Below the pieces are notes generated by a model. That model saw only the letters and a list, made by a program, of their open reading frames with translations, had not been told where the DNA came from and searched no databases. Positions 14,301 to 39,860 of a stretch of 64,000 nucleotides of DNA are shown piece by piece. Within the stretch, counting starts at the first letter, position 1. Every line of letters starts with the position of its first letter. Source of the stretch: Cristatella mucedo (lineage: Eukaryota; Bryozoa; Phylactolaemata; Cristatellidae); NCBI GenBank assembly GCA_009760855.2, contig WPIO01000132.1, positions 188,001-252,000 of the forward strand, read 5' to 3'. The position numbers and the translations under genes were made by a program.

Positions 14301-16142
14301 AATTGGTGCAGTCAGCCAGTCTCTAATCACCTCTGCACGGAATATGGGAAAGAAGTGCCAAAATTATATTTCACTAGATAACACCATCTACACCACAGCT
14401 AAGTCTGCCTATTTCCAGTAAAATAGCATTGCAAGAATTTGCAATGCTTAGATAAGGATAACAAAGATATTCTAGTCTATATATTTGTTAGATCCCATCT
14501 AGGTTTTTGCACCTCTCCCATAGAGATCCTTCTGCTCGGTCAATAAGAAAAGTAGATATAGTGCAAACTCGGCAGCTAGGACAGGCTGCCATGAGCTCAA
14601 AGCTGCTTCATTACACCACTGCTTTTTTACCCTGTGCATGTCACATCTAACCACGCTAAGATTGTTGACTTTGTGCATGCTACCGCTAATCATTTGATCG
14701 TGCTTCCTTTACAGCCTATGTAAGGGCCTAGAAAGAGCTATAGTTCTCAGAGGGTGCTATATAAATGTGTTATTATTATTACTACTACTCTGCTACTAGC
14801 TCCAATAAAGCAGTGCAATGACTTCAGGCCTGTCACACACTTCAAAATCCTTAGCTACTCTTGTTCAGGCTTATTTATCTGAACTTCTTAGTCTGCGGCT
14901 ACCCACCCCTCTGCACACAGCCTGCTCCCTAGACTTGGGTCGTTTGGCAATGCCTGTAGCTCATCTCAAATTCTTTTAAGATACGACCTTCAGCTCATAT
15001 GTATCAAAGGCCTGGAGCTCGCTCTGAATCCAAATAACAGCACGTCTGATTTAATCCTATTTAAGCAAAATAGATGGGCAACTGTCCTTCACTGAGTAAG
15101 GTTCCTCAACGTGAATAATCCATGGTGTGCTCATACTTGCTGCAGTTGTGCTTATTATCAACACTAAAAAATTCCAAGGTTCATTTCCAACCAATGTGAG
15201 ATGCTTATAAAAGCAGTATGCTATCAGTCCTCCGTGTTTTAAGGTTTATTGTAAATTATACTAGATTTATTCAAGGGGCATTACAACTTAAGGTAACTGC
15301 TGGGTAGTCCATCTATTTATATGGTGGGGATGACCAGTGATTTTAAATCTGCTGTCTATAATTTCCTAAATACCTTTACATAGCAACAAGTATAATTGCA
15401 ATACAGAAGGGATGCCTTAAGCACAGATACAGGTTCATTCAAAGCCGTGAACGACAACTGCATCCCGCACGGAACTAACAAGATGTGAAGAAAATCAGAC
15501 AACAAATAAGCACTTACGCATTTTGGCCGGCTGCTACCCACGACTGAACAACGGACTTCGGTACTGCATGATTGACGAAGAGCATACGGGCCACAAAATG
15601 CTGTGCTACTGCAGGCAGCTCCCTTCAAGTAAAAAACAAGGCACCCGCACACAAGTTGACTATTGAGCATGGCAGCGTGACAACTGACTACGAATAACTA
15701 AGAAAACGAATTCCGATACCATGGGCTAGTTCTGAACGCCTCATATAATGTTAAGTACCAATAGAACACTCTGTGGACCTACATTCCCCGATGCCGATTA
15801 TAACTGGGCTGAGCGGCATTATTCACGAAAGATAACAATGTAATGACAAACACCGATCACATAGTTCCATTGAGTTTACTACCACCTAATATACACGTGA
15901 CTCTGATCGCGGCACGGCTACTGCATAGAAAGCCCACAACAGAGCACTCCACAAAGGCCGGGTATGACGCTCATAACTGCCCTGACAACTTGCATCCCCT
16001 AAAACTGGAAACAATAACAAAATTTTTACCTGTATACAGCGATGCAAGTGGCAGGATGATTATATAGCTGCTCCAAGAGGCCTGGGGGCAGTGTTTTTAG
16101 GTACTCCAATAAGTCCCGGCACTTTTTGATGGACGCGGCCAT
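1498..16142 (-). CDS. GTF2H4: TFIIH subunit p52 (GTF2H4/Tfb2), first 7 coding exons, 3' part outside window
   Basis: p52 is a core subunit of TFIIH. It anchors and stimulates the XPB translocase in transcription initiation and nucleotide excision repair in the nucleus. I joined seven minus-strand exons by splice site and phase: 16142-16030, 15622-15518, 4553-4419, 2258-2165, 2029-1935, 1771-1660 and 1566-1498. They total 723 nt (241 codons) with no stop and matching phases at every junction. Family landmarks appear in order: [92 protein letters not shown] and [12 protein letters not shown]. The start codon has a strong Kozak context (A at -3, G at +4). The family is about 460 aa long, so roughly the second half lies left of position 1. 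The identification rests on remembered family sequence, but the collinear match over seven exons makes it very secure. Confidence 0.93.
1660..1771 (-). CDS. GTF2H4: GTF2H4 exon 6
   Basis: This 112-nt exon reads [20 protein letters not shown], then [17 protein letters not shown]. Acceptor is ttttttcag and donor gtgctg. It aligns without gaps to the human p52 segment as I recall it. Confidence 0.94.
1935..2029 (-). CDS. GTF2H4: GTF2H4 exon 5
   Basis: This 95-nt exon reads [20 protein letters not shown] and continues [11 protein letters not shown]. Acceptor is ttttcag and donor gtatgt. It starts in phase 0 and ends in phase 2. Confidence 0.92.
2165..2258 (-). CDS. GTF2H4: GTF2H4 exon 4
   Basis: This 94-nt exon completes the GGA glycine of exon 3 and reads [20 protein letters not shown], then [11 protein letters not shown]. 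Acceptor is gatttcag and donor gtagga. It ends in phase 0. Confidence 0.92.
2778..2853. repeat. (AG)n microsatellite
   Basis: A nearly perfect AG dinucleotide run in GTF2H4 intron 3, followed by an imperfect AG-rich tail. Confidence 0.95.
3008..3172. mobile_element. hAT-family MITE, SPIN/URR1-like
   Basis: This 165-bp element has imperfect terminal inverted repeats: CATCGGTTCTCAACC at the left and, read inward on the other strand, CAGTAGTTCTCACCC at the right. It is flanked by 8-bp target duplications atctagtg (3000-3007) and gtctagtg (3173-3180), 7 of 8 matching. An 8-bp duplication is the hAT signature. Internal blocks such as CTTCCTAATGCCACGACCC, GTTCCTCATGTTGTGGCGAC and CTTAGGCGACCCCTGTGAAA match my recollection of the rodent URR1 / SPACE INVADERS non-autonomous consensus. 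It has no coding capacity and sits in GTF2H4 intron 3. Confidence 0.85.
4419..4553 (-). CDS. GTF2H4: GTF2H4 exon 3
   Basis: This 135-nt exon lies after a 10,964-bp intron filled with LINEs and SINEs. Phase 2 on both sides. It encodes [19 protein letters not shown] and [12 protein letters not shown]. Acceptor is gttatag and donor gtaagt. Confidence 0.93.
5085..5175 (-). mobile_element. tRNA-derived SINE, partial, minus strand
   Basis: The reverse complement reads tttagcccaagggtcaaggt followed by an A/B-box spacing and a ggtcatggggctcacc-type segment. This resembles the better copies at 8087, 16888 and 34305. It lies in GTF2H4 intron 2. Confidence 0.55.
6188..7440 (-). mobile_element. L2/CR1-type LINE, family B, degraded reverse transcriptase and C-terminus
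   Basis: At 7144-7401 the minus strand encodes the RT core with [13 protein letters not shown] and the catalytic YADD box in [13 protein letters not shown]. At 6489-6818 it encodes the C-terminal region with [14 protein letters not shown] and SFSSAGP. The 3' UTR at 6188-6480 is shared with copies at 11218, 20804, 28322 and 31003, and ends in an aatgtaatgta-like tail. Stops and frameshifts show it is dead. It lies in GTF2H4 intron 2, in the same orientation as the host gene. Confidence 0.85.
8087..8232 (+). mobile_element. tRNA-derived SINE, full head and LINE-like tail
   Basis: The head has an A-box-like cccagtggttaaggtgc and a B-box-like ggtcgtgggcttgagc. The tail, agagattaagttctctta, matches the 3' end of LINE family A. 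This copy has a short duplicated segment between the boxes and ends in an AT run. Confidence 0.7.
8228..8308. repeat. (AT)n/(AC)n microsatellite
   Basis: AT-rich dinucleotide run with atac interruptions, grown from the 3' tail of the SINE just upstream. Confidence 0.9.
8335..9870 (-). mobile_element. L2-type LINE, family A, degraded
   Basis: The minus strand carries, in order, the pre-RT linker ([19 protein letters not shown] near 9480), NNFRPVSLL, the RT motif [20 protein letters not shown] at about 8940-9000, and a shortened C-terminal part near 8400-8500. Many stops and frameshifts are present. Related copies lie at 21170, 23735, 30483, 50325 and 52050. Confidence 0.75.
9871..11217. other. 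Intron sequence without a recognised feature
   Basis: Part of GTF2H4 intron 2. It is probably old LINE sequence, but no motif clear enough to name was seen. Confidence 0.4.
11218..11706 (+). mobile_element. L2/CR1-type LINE family B, 3' fragment
   Basis: The plus strand at 11281-11600 encodes [37 protein letters not shown] and LPTFSLLRE, the C-terminal end of the family B ORF2. It is followed by the shared 3' UTR and an acaacaacaac tail. Confidence 0.82.
12040..12480 (+). mobile_element. LINE family A C-terminal fragment, heavily decayed
   Basis: Weak similarity to the C-terminal ORF2 region of family A, around gtaggtcttgctgcctgtac near 12250 (the LTACAIR segment of other copies). Confidence 0.45.
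13485..13620 (-). mobile_element. tRNA-derived SINE, minus strand
   Basis: The reverse complement starts ggtgagccgtgatggcacac and has a near-canonical B box, gggttcgaatcc. It then reads ttcggtgggctat and a gatagccgtaaaggctcctc block that also occurs in the copy at 16755-16887. Confidence 0.72.
13640..14795 (+). mobile_element. L2-type LINE family A, strongly decayed, with ATT-rich 3' end
   Basis: Frame-broken traces of RT appear in order: a TIDHQALI-like motif near 13690, a [11 protein letters not shown] segment near 14040, and ADNAKLYSF near 14110. The 3' end at 14700-14790 has the family signature agttctcagagggtgctata and a ttattattatt tail. Confidence 0.68.
15518..15622 (-). CDS. GTF2H4: GTF2H4 exon 2
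   Basis: This 105-nt exon follows a 407-bp intron and is phase 2 on both sides. It encodes [20 protein letters not shown] and continues PKSVVQSWV. Acceptor is ttgaag and donor gtaagt. Confidence 0.92.
16030..16142 (-). CDS. GTF2H4: GTF2H4 exon 1 (start codon)
   Basis: This 113-nt exon starts at the ATG at 16142 and encodes 37 codons plus two nucleotides (phase 2). The peptide starts [15 protein letters not shown] and includes [12 protein letters not shown], the conserved N-terminal p52 motif. Donor is gtaaaa. Confidence 0.93.
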
Positions 16143-16397
16143 GTTGGGCAAGTGTTCCCCCAGAAGCTATGGGGTGTTTCCTCAGGTCTGAATGCGCAGA
16201 CAACACTGAAACTTTGCTGTAACTTCAAAGCTTTAATTTAAATTTTATTATTTAATTAAAACAAATAATAACTATAAAATAATAAATACTTGATTATAGT
16301 ATTTTATTTCGGTTGTCGGTTGCTTCCGGTCATCGGAGAAGCCACCACACCCATCTCTCAAGTAGTGGGCTGTGGCCTGGCAGGATACGCGATCTTC
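16143..16397. promoter_or_regulatory. Putative bidirectional promoter of GTF2H4 and PCTP
   Basis: These 255 bp separate the divergent start codons of the two genes and must hold both 5' UTRs and core promoters unless an unseen upstream exon exists. An ETS/GABP-type CTTCCGG motif at 16323-16329 is typical of housekeeping bidirectional promoters. The middle (about 16230-16305) is very AT-rich, and no canonical TATA box is placed clearly for either gene. Confidence 0.65.
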
Positions 16398-32003
<15,606 letters not shown>

Positions 32004-32930
32004 ACTAGGGCTTTTTTGGCACTGTCGATTCTTTTGTCGTCAGTGGCCCTGGTGGTGTGGCTCGGCTGCCGTATCTCGTCACACTCCGGCTGTACTCTTG
32101 CTTGGCTGCTGCTGTCACAACCATGTGTACGGTTGCTTGTGATGCAGCACCAATTCGTTCTGGCCGACAGTATTAGGATGAGACTAATGTGGAACGTCAT
32201 GTGCTAGCCTAGATTTTCGACTCTAAGTAGTTTACCTTGTAGTTTATTTCGAATGCCCAAATCTACTGTATGCTGTCAGCGCACAGTCATTCCTGCACTC
32301 TCGTTGTTCTGACTCTACTATTTTGATATCGTAAACTGTTTGACAATATTCTGAAATAATGCAGCTGAATTATGTTATGCACCATGAATCAGCTGCAATG
32401 GCTGCATAATTCTGGACGGCTTTCATTTGCCCTTGTTGTTGTCTTGATGTTAGTTAAATACTTGTTAGTGGCCAGGAATTAGGTGAGTCGCATCTGCTGG
32501 CTCCTCATTGAAAGGTCCATGAGTGGCTATGCATGTAGGAGATTATTTTCTTCATATAATTAGTCATTTTGATAAGGCTTTCTCGTTTTTCGTTTATTCT
32601 ACTGCTGGACCTTTTTTTTATCTCTGTAACTTAATTTATTTCAATTAACTCCGAACGTGTGCCACCGGTCTCATGAAGAACTTAAGGGCCACCTTGACAA
32701 ATTAAAAGCTATTTCTTTACTGAAATTTCCCCAGTGCGAAGTTTTTCTCTTTTGATCCAAACTTAGTAATATGTATTTTTTATGTGAGCGTGACGTGATT
32801 TTCATATTTTCATTTCGAGCCTACACAAGCCAAATATAAGTTATGCTCAGGTATTAATATCAGTCATTGACTTTTAACTGAGTTGTGTCTTGAACTAGAC
32901 GAAAGTTGTGTTTTCGTTTCTATGCGATGT
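32004..32930 (+). other. Probable PCTP 3' UTR and flank
   Basis: No ORF or named repeat. A canonical AATAAA was not seen; ATTAAA at 32701-32706 is a possible poly(A) signal, which would give a 3' UTR of about 700 nt. Confidence 0.4.
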
Positions 32931-33065
32931 TATTCATGCTGTTTATCAAGCATGGTATTACTCACCATTCAATCGCGTTTCCCTTTGCAGCAAATGTAAA
33001 GCACCTAGAAAGTGATTGAGTTCTCTGAGGGTGCTTTATCAAGTGCATTATTATTACAAGTATTA
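32930..33065 (+). mobile_element. LINE family A 3' tail
   Basis: tgtttatcaagcatggtatt and gattgagttctctgagggtg, then ctttatcaagtgcattatta. Nearly the same block recurs at 50730-50850 and inverted at 36973 and 52908. Confidence 0.8.
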
Positions 33066-33241
33066 TAAGACCCTTTCCAAAGCTAGCCATCACATTCCAT
33101 CTCTATCCAAGATTATTATCTGTCAATCGCGGCGGCTATCTAAAAATTTAGCCAGCTCCCTGCTTTTGTGCTGGCCGGACTACTGCAAATCCTGTCGGCT
33201 GGGCTACAAAAAGCGGCTGAGAGGCAGCTGCTGGTGACAAA

Positions 33242-33450
33242 AAGGCGGCAGCTCGCTGCAGATCGACGGCAGCTCGTGGCATGGAGTCGGCAGCTCGAGG
33301 CAAAGAGACAGCAGGTCGCAGTATAGAAATGGCAGCACAAAGTCGGAAGCTCTCACTAGAGAGACGGCTGATCGCAGCATAGAGACTGTGTCTCGTAGGA
33401 GACAGACGGCAGGTCGTTGCAGAGAGACGACAGCTTGCGGCTCCGAGACC
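33242..33450. repeat. Degenerate minisatellite with about 21-bp period
   Basis: Successive units begin ggcagctcg or a close variant (33248, 33269, 33290 and onward) and end near agagac. The first half reads in one plus frame as a Q/R/L-rich coiled-coil-like peptide (RRQLAADRRQLVAWSRQLEA) before a stop. Confidence 0.65.
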
Positions 33451-34304
33451 TTTTTCGCGGCAGCCAGAGATAGCATGCGGCAAACACGCGGCAGATCCCG
33501 GCCTCATCGTGCGCGGCAGATAGGCTTCAAACTCAAATTTACACTCCTGCACCAAGGAGTGATCAAACATTCGTCATGGCCCCCAAACGTTACCCTAATG
33601 CGGATATTTTAAATAAAAATATCTCTCCAAGATTCTTGTGGTTTTTTATGTTTTGGTGGCAGAGAGGGTATCTGTTCAGGAAAAAACCGCGAGGTCAAGG
33701 TTTTGCGACTTCCTCGTGGCTCAAAGAATCTACTAAAAACAATGTCACTGGAAACAAACACCGTCTGGCTTCGTGCTAATTGCAATCAAGCCATTTTGGT
33801 GAGCCTAAAACTTGAGGAGAGCCTCTGAAATGCTAACTCTCTGGCATGGGCAATCCTCTGGCAAGGGTCTCCGGCGACCAATCCGAGGTTGTCTAGCTGC
33901 AAAGTAAGCAGCCAAGTTTAAGCAAGCTGTTAGTGATTCTACTGAGCACATCGTAGCACTAATTTCCGAGCTGATTGGATGCTTTACTTGAGATACCGAG
34001 CAACGACATGCATGTTATGAATTATATATGCGTTTCAAGTCACTGAGCAGTTTAGAAATGACCATTGCAACTCGGTTGAAGCAACATTGTGCTTAACTAC
34101 CGAACCTCAAAGTCGTTGCCCAGGTTCTAAAACTTGTCTAATCACAAAGTTGTATGTTACCATTCAGTTTTTCCTCAAAAGTAACAAGTAGCAGGCCGAG
34201 TGGGCCAGTTTTTGAATGTTTATCAGATGGAATCGCCCTCATGCTCTGTTGTCGTGGGGGTGTGTTGGGCGTCTGGCACAAAATGCTATAATTAAATAGT
34301 CAAA

Positions 34305-34442
34305 CGCCCTGGTGTAGCCTAAGAGTTAAGGTGCTCGCCTTTGATGACCGAGGTCATGGGCTTGAGTCCTGCTGCATGTGTGAATCGCCTGAATAGAGCT
34401 TAAGTTCGCTGATGGTGCTATACAAAGGAATTATATTTTTTA
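34305..34442 (+). mobile_element. tRNA-derived SINE
   Basis: ccctggtgtagcctaagagt head, ttaaggtgctcgcctttgat, B-box-like gaggtcatgggcttgagtcc, and tail gcttaagttcgctgatggtg. One of the cleanest copies. Confidence 0.75.
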
Positions 34443-36972
34443 AAGGTGAGAAATTGTTACCCTGAGTGAGTCGTAGTTGGGCGTGACTATCACTGGCGCT
34501 TCCAGGGGAGCATTAGTTCACAGTGAGCAATCCGACTTCTTTTCGAGCCAAAAAGCCACATTGACTTCATGGTGGCTTTTTGCATTAACTTGGGCGGTCG
34601 ATCGTCAAGCTGCAAGCAGGCAATGTCGCTTCCATCTACGTTGATTGACGAAGCATTCAAATACCGGTCACTAATCTATTGGGACAGGCAACCGATTGAA
34701 GTTTGTTTTGATCTTGGGTACAGTAGACAGTGTGTTTTCGTCGTACCTTTGGCCTGAATTTTATAAGAAACAGCGATTGTTCCAAAAATATGCGTCTGTG
34801 GAAAAGGCAAAGATATTTTGAAACTCTTTTATGTTTTGTTATACGGCACTCCACACCGGCTTCCTTACCGGCGATAGATGGGACGCATGGTGCGGCAAGC
34901 CGAACTAGTTTGGTAAGAAGATCTAACTTACATTGTGAAGTACTGATACCGTTGCCTAAAATCTATCAATACAATGGCGAAAAAGTACTCCGAGAAAGCA
35001 TCTGCTAAGATGTGCGAGCCCGAATAAGCATATTTCGGTATACCTTTGGGGGCTCAAAAGAATCCCTGGAAACCTCATTTCTCATGCGATTAAAACAAGA
35101 AAAAGGTGAAGAAAAGGTGAATAACTTCTGCTCATTAGATGGAACTTATTGCAAAGCATTGGGCAATTCGAGATGTATTATTTTTAAGTACAACAATCCT
35201 GGTATGTTTACACGCAGGCACAGGGGAGAACGGAGAGCCATCTAGTTTGCTATCCGAGTATGATAGAGGGAACCAACTGACGACTCAAGAAGCCGCTACT
35301 TCGGCCGCGCGGGACTCTTGCAAACGTCAAACTGAAAAGAGCGCGCCTACGGTCATGTATTCACACCTCCATCCACCGCCCAGGTGCCACGCCCACGCGC
35401 TCTGAGCTTATCATCCCTACTTCTACGGAGAAGGATCAGTCATGTTTCGGAGTGACTAGAAAGTCTGACAGAGAAACAGGTATTTCAGATTCAGATTTCT
35501 AATTTCGCAGATGCGGTTGAGGAGAGAAAGCCATACTTCGGCAACCAGACCGGCCTCAACCATCCGATCTGAAGCCGCTGTCTTATCAAGTGCAATGCTG
35601 AGCCTATCACATCTTGGCTCAATCAGTGCAATTTTCTGGTTGAAATTGTGAAAGTAAGAGATCAAATGAGACATCGGCAACTTGTTCAAGCTTCCCCAGT
35701 CAGCAGGAGTCAGCAGTCAGTCTCTACTTGTGCACCAATGTGAGCGATCGGTGAGAGGCTGCAGGAATCACCCGAAACCCAGAGTGACTGTTGCCTAATC
35801 ATAAAGAGTTTATTCAGAAGCCTCAAGCTCTGCTAGCCCGTACGAGGAACAAATACACTCTCTTCCCCTGGCCCAAACTGTGCGATTCAAAGAGAACTAC
35901 ACCACTGTCAAGATGCTGCTGGGTGCTTTTGCGTGCAGCGACTATGTCAAAGGGATAATTGGAGACTCTTTTTTATAGCTCCGAAGTGGCTTCAGGAAGT
36001 TTCCTTGCTTACTGTCCTTCTGGCACAGCGGGACAGCAAGGCGCACAAGCACAAAAGGCAAAGGCCGCGGAGAACACCAAGCTCTATGTACGCATGAATG
36101 GCAGCAGGTGACAGTGGTGATTGATCATCTGTAGGCACTGCACTGCAAATAAGGTCTTATCAAGACATTTTCCACAGCTTTACGTAATGAGTCAGCAGTT
36201 TTCAAGCGCCCGCAACAGAACTTTCCACGGCTGTCGGAGGCAAAGGTCACGGCTGGTATCTTCGTCTGGCGGCCACGTGGATAAAATATGTCGTAAAGAA
36301 TTCGCTAAGAATCAGAACGGGACAAAGGAGGCGGGAGGCTGGGAATGTGCTAATGAAGTGGTTCGCGGCTTTCTGGGCAATCACGAGGCTGACAATTTAT
36401 AGCAGCTGGTTGGAGCAGCTTCACTGCAGCGGTTCTCGGCATTCTGGGTAACGACAAGGTTGAGCGGTTGACTACGAGCAGCTGGTTTGGGCTCTCGTGT
36501 TAAGAACTAAGCAAACACCAGGGGCGCATCATGTTCCTCAGGTCTATTCCTAGGATGACAATTTTTCAAACCCGGCGCGACTTTACCGTCTCTCTGGTAT
36601 TTTGACCAAACTATTAAAATTCATCGCGCGTCCGCTGCCACTAGGGTACTTTGCGTTTAACGGGATCAGAAGCATTCGGCCGGCAGTCTAAAAATACACG
36701 TTTGGCTTTGATTATCATATTTCATCTGGCAAGATGACACACGAGCGTGGCCGCAGCTCAGAACAGTGTGTTCTAACTATCTCAAAATGGAGGTTTATTA
36801 TTATACATTACTATTTATTATACATTAATTTATTAATTAATTAATATTAATGCTCTAATTGATTGAACTGGTGAGCCGACCGTTATAATAATCAAACATT
36901 TCTACGACACCATAAATGAACTAATCTCGGTTAAGGCCCCTTACACCGGCAGAAAATTATAGCGTCGGCTAT
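34443..36972. other. Intergenic stretch, no assigned gene
   Basis: Short open frames occur on the plus strand (34569-35405) and on the minus strand (35689-35456, with NKLPMSHLISYFHNFNQKIA), but none carries a recognisable motif. At 36355-36480 two diverged tandem copies of a roughly 60-bp segment lie side by side. Confidence 0.4.
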
Positions 36973-37140
36973 TCTAATAATAATAATAATAATAATGCAC
37001 TTGATAAAGCGCCCTCAAAGAACTTAATCTCTTTCTAGGCGCTTTACATTTGCTGTACAGGGAAATGCAATTTAATGGTGAGTAAAATCATGCTTATAAA
37101 CAACATTCTACCTATTACATTCTATGAAAGGAGAGATACT
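36973..37140 (-). mobile_element. LINE family A 3' tail, minus strand
   Basis: Plus strand begins taataataataataataatg, then cacttgataaagcgccctca, the reverse complement of the tail at 32930. Confidence 0.8.
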
Positions 37141-37649
37141 TTCCGGCTGTCTCGGTAGACCTCGCTCCACCCATTTACGAGACGTATGCAGCGTAGCCTT
37201 GTCTAATTAAAATGTCAGACTCCTCATTGTTTTTTATTACCGTAAACGCCTTCTCTTCTCCAAGAGAAGGTCGTCGAACAACACTTCGCTGTAATACCAG
37301 ACTCCCGGCGGCCTCGGTGTACGCACGCGCCTCATGCGTGGTGGCTTACGACTCAAATACCTAAATTTGAGGTTGCGATCGACTGAGTCCACCTTTTCCG
37401 GACACCTGTTCTCGGCTGCGAGTCAGACGCTTATAGAATTTGTATGGCGTTGTTAACTACGGATGAGGCGAACGGACAGACAGGCTAGCCTCTGGGCTTT
37501 TACTTTGCCTCGAGGCTTGCGTTTTTCATTGGATGACGAAACAGTTTAATGCTAACCGTCCGAATTATCTACCCAAGCTGGCAGCGGTCTGTAGATGTCT
37601 GACAATGTTTGCACACAGGCGTCTCTACCATCTTGATATGCGAAGCAAG

Positions 37650-38380
37650 GCTCGGCGCTAATCAGCCCAAGCGTCTGCTTGGTTGGCAGCCGATGGGTCG
37701 GCTTAAACCTCCGCCGCCGCCGCCGAAAGCGGCGCGGCACTGTGCGGCAGCGAAGCGACGTCACTGCTTTTTGTCTGTCTGACTATTCATTTCCGTTGCC
37801 AGTCCGTTCGCGATTCGCCACAGCTTCAGGCACTAGATCATCGAACAACAGCCGCCCGCGCTCCGTCATGCACGCGTCGCACGCCTGAAGTGTGTGCTCT
37901 CAGTCGAAATGAAGCAAAATAGTTGCCAAGCAATTGTTTCCGGTTCTCTTGATTATAATCACACTGGCAGTGGTAGCTCGAAACCTTAGTCGCGATCGCT
38001 ATTTGTCCTCGGACGCAATCGCGCTCCAATAGGCGCAGCTAATTGGCTATCGCTGAGCTGCCTTATCAAAACGAGAGTGATTGGATGCTGGCGAATGAGT
38101 TCGAGGGAAAGGCGTCTAGGTGCAAGTTTCTGCCGAGTCACGGCGCGACGCCCGCGGCGAATGCCGGCTTTCTCCATGCTTGACCTGATCGCATTATGAA
38201 ATTACATCTAAGACAGTTCGACAAGCGGCCATTCAGCGGCCTGCAGAATCAAACCCCCGCAGGAGCTCGAACTTCTTTACCTCACTCAGCCGAAGGTACA
38301 TACACGGAAGACCGAACTGCAGTTAGACGCTGTGGAGATGGGTTGCGTAAGCTTTGACAAAACAACCAATCCGGCAGCCG
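37650..38380. promoter_or_regulatory. CpG-rich block with clustered CCAAT boxes, promoter-like
   Basis: CpG-dense DNA, including a GCC/GGC-rich stretch at 37707-37750. CCAAT boxes lie at 38026-38030 (plus), 38042-38046 and 38080-38084 (inverted), with another near 38366. Such clustering is typical of NF-Y-bound CpG promoters. No gene could be attached to it with confidence. Confidence 0.4.
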
Positions 38381-39007
38381 CCTAAGCAACTATGCAGCCC
38401 AATGCTGTCACAGCATCGAACTATACGAACATTCCTCTCTCTGTAGCCACGGAATGAAGCCTCTTCCTCGACTCCGTGATCGGCCAGGTCGATCGCAGCC
38501 AGCGAACGTTTTTCCTGGCAATCGCCTCTTTGACAATCAATCTACCTGCTTAACACCCAATGTGATGTTCGAAGCTTTCATGGCAAGAGTGGGCTCGGCG
38601 GTTGTGTCCAGAAACGGATTCCTGAGGCTCAGGAGAACGTGTGCTATCTCGCCGCTGCCAAAAGCTCCACCGTGAACAAATAAGAAGTTCTAATTCAAGA
38701 TAACAGTGGCGGCCTGCCGAGCTAGGCCCGACTTGCAGCGGCAGGTAATCGCGCATACTAACGTAGCAATGCGAGACGGGCTAGTAATCGCCTATGCTGC
38801 AGGCGCGTCCTCGCAGTTTTAAGCAGCTCTGTCTGACTCGGATGTGCAGTCATGCAAGTGGCGCCGCCTGCAAAAGGTGCGTGATGCAGTGATGAGCCAC
38901 TTTGTTATTGCCCAAGCAGAAGCCTTTCACCGATGCGAACGCGCTTCTCCGGAAGCTCAAAACTCGTGAAAGACAACGCATGCATCAAAGCTGCGAAATG
39001 CTGCCGT

Positions 39008-39033
39008 GAGCTCTCTCTCTCTCTCTCTCTCTC
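39008..39033. repeat. (CT)n microsatellite
   Basis: Short uninterrupted CT run. Confidence 0.9.
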
Positions 39034-39599
39034 CTTCTATGTGAAATGGCTGTAGCGAGACGGCAGACACACTTATACGAAGACTTTTTCAAGCAGTCTC
39101 GTTAAAGTAGACACTGTTCAAGAGCTAGTGCTCAACGAGCATCAGACATTACTAACTTAGGGAGAAGTATAACGTGAACACATACTGCATGACTTCACCT
39201 TGGCGAACATTATACGAATACCCACAGCTGTCTCCCAGAAAGATCGTCCAGGCTGGCTGAGGCGGCTGAGATGTCTAATTTAATTCGCGAATGACATACA
39301 ATCCGCCTAAGCAGAAAACAGCATCCTGAGGACGTAAACGATAATACCAAGTGATGTCGTTGAAATTACTTCTATCACGTTGAGCTGCCGGTCTGAGGCA
39401 GTTATGAAATTCAAAATACGCATGCAGATCCGTTGCTGTTACTGAGTTCAAACGCTCGGCAAGTGTACATCTATAAATGGATAACTAATGGTTAATAAAC
39501 TGGATCTTCCATCAGCCCATCCCGGTAACTTTTTCCTGTGATCTGGGTGTCCTGTTTCGAAACGACGCTCCGCATTCAAGTCCGTCTACTTTCATCTAT

Positions 39600-39860
39600 G
39601 TAACTTTGATAAAATCCAGGCTCGGCTTAGATTAAAAAACCGCAGCGGATCTTGTCCATCAACTGATGACATTTCTGCTACAGTTCTGTGACTCACTACT
39701 TGTGGCTTATTCTGGCGGTGAAACGAAGCGCCTACAGGGAGTGCAAAACTCTGCAGCTCGGCTTATCTGTTGCGAACGCCTCAATTCCCGCATTGCACCG
39801 CTGCTAGCCAATCTGTAATTACTACCTTCCGCGACCAAGAGCTCTAAAAGCTTGGAGCTA
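39600..39860 (+). mobile_element. LINE family A C-terminal fragment
   Basis: Frame-broken match to the segment with GVQNSAARLICCERL and IAPLLANL of other family A copies. Confidence 0.6.

Noticed and set aside
35139-35201. Possible signal-peptide exon (MELIAKHWAIRDVLFLSTTI) before a gtatgt donor
   Set aside because: No downstream exon with matching phase or domain was found; hydrophobic stretch and donor could be chance.
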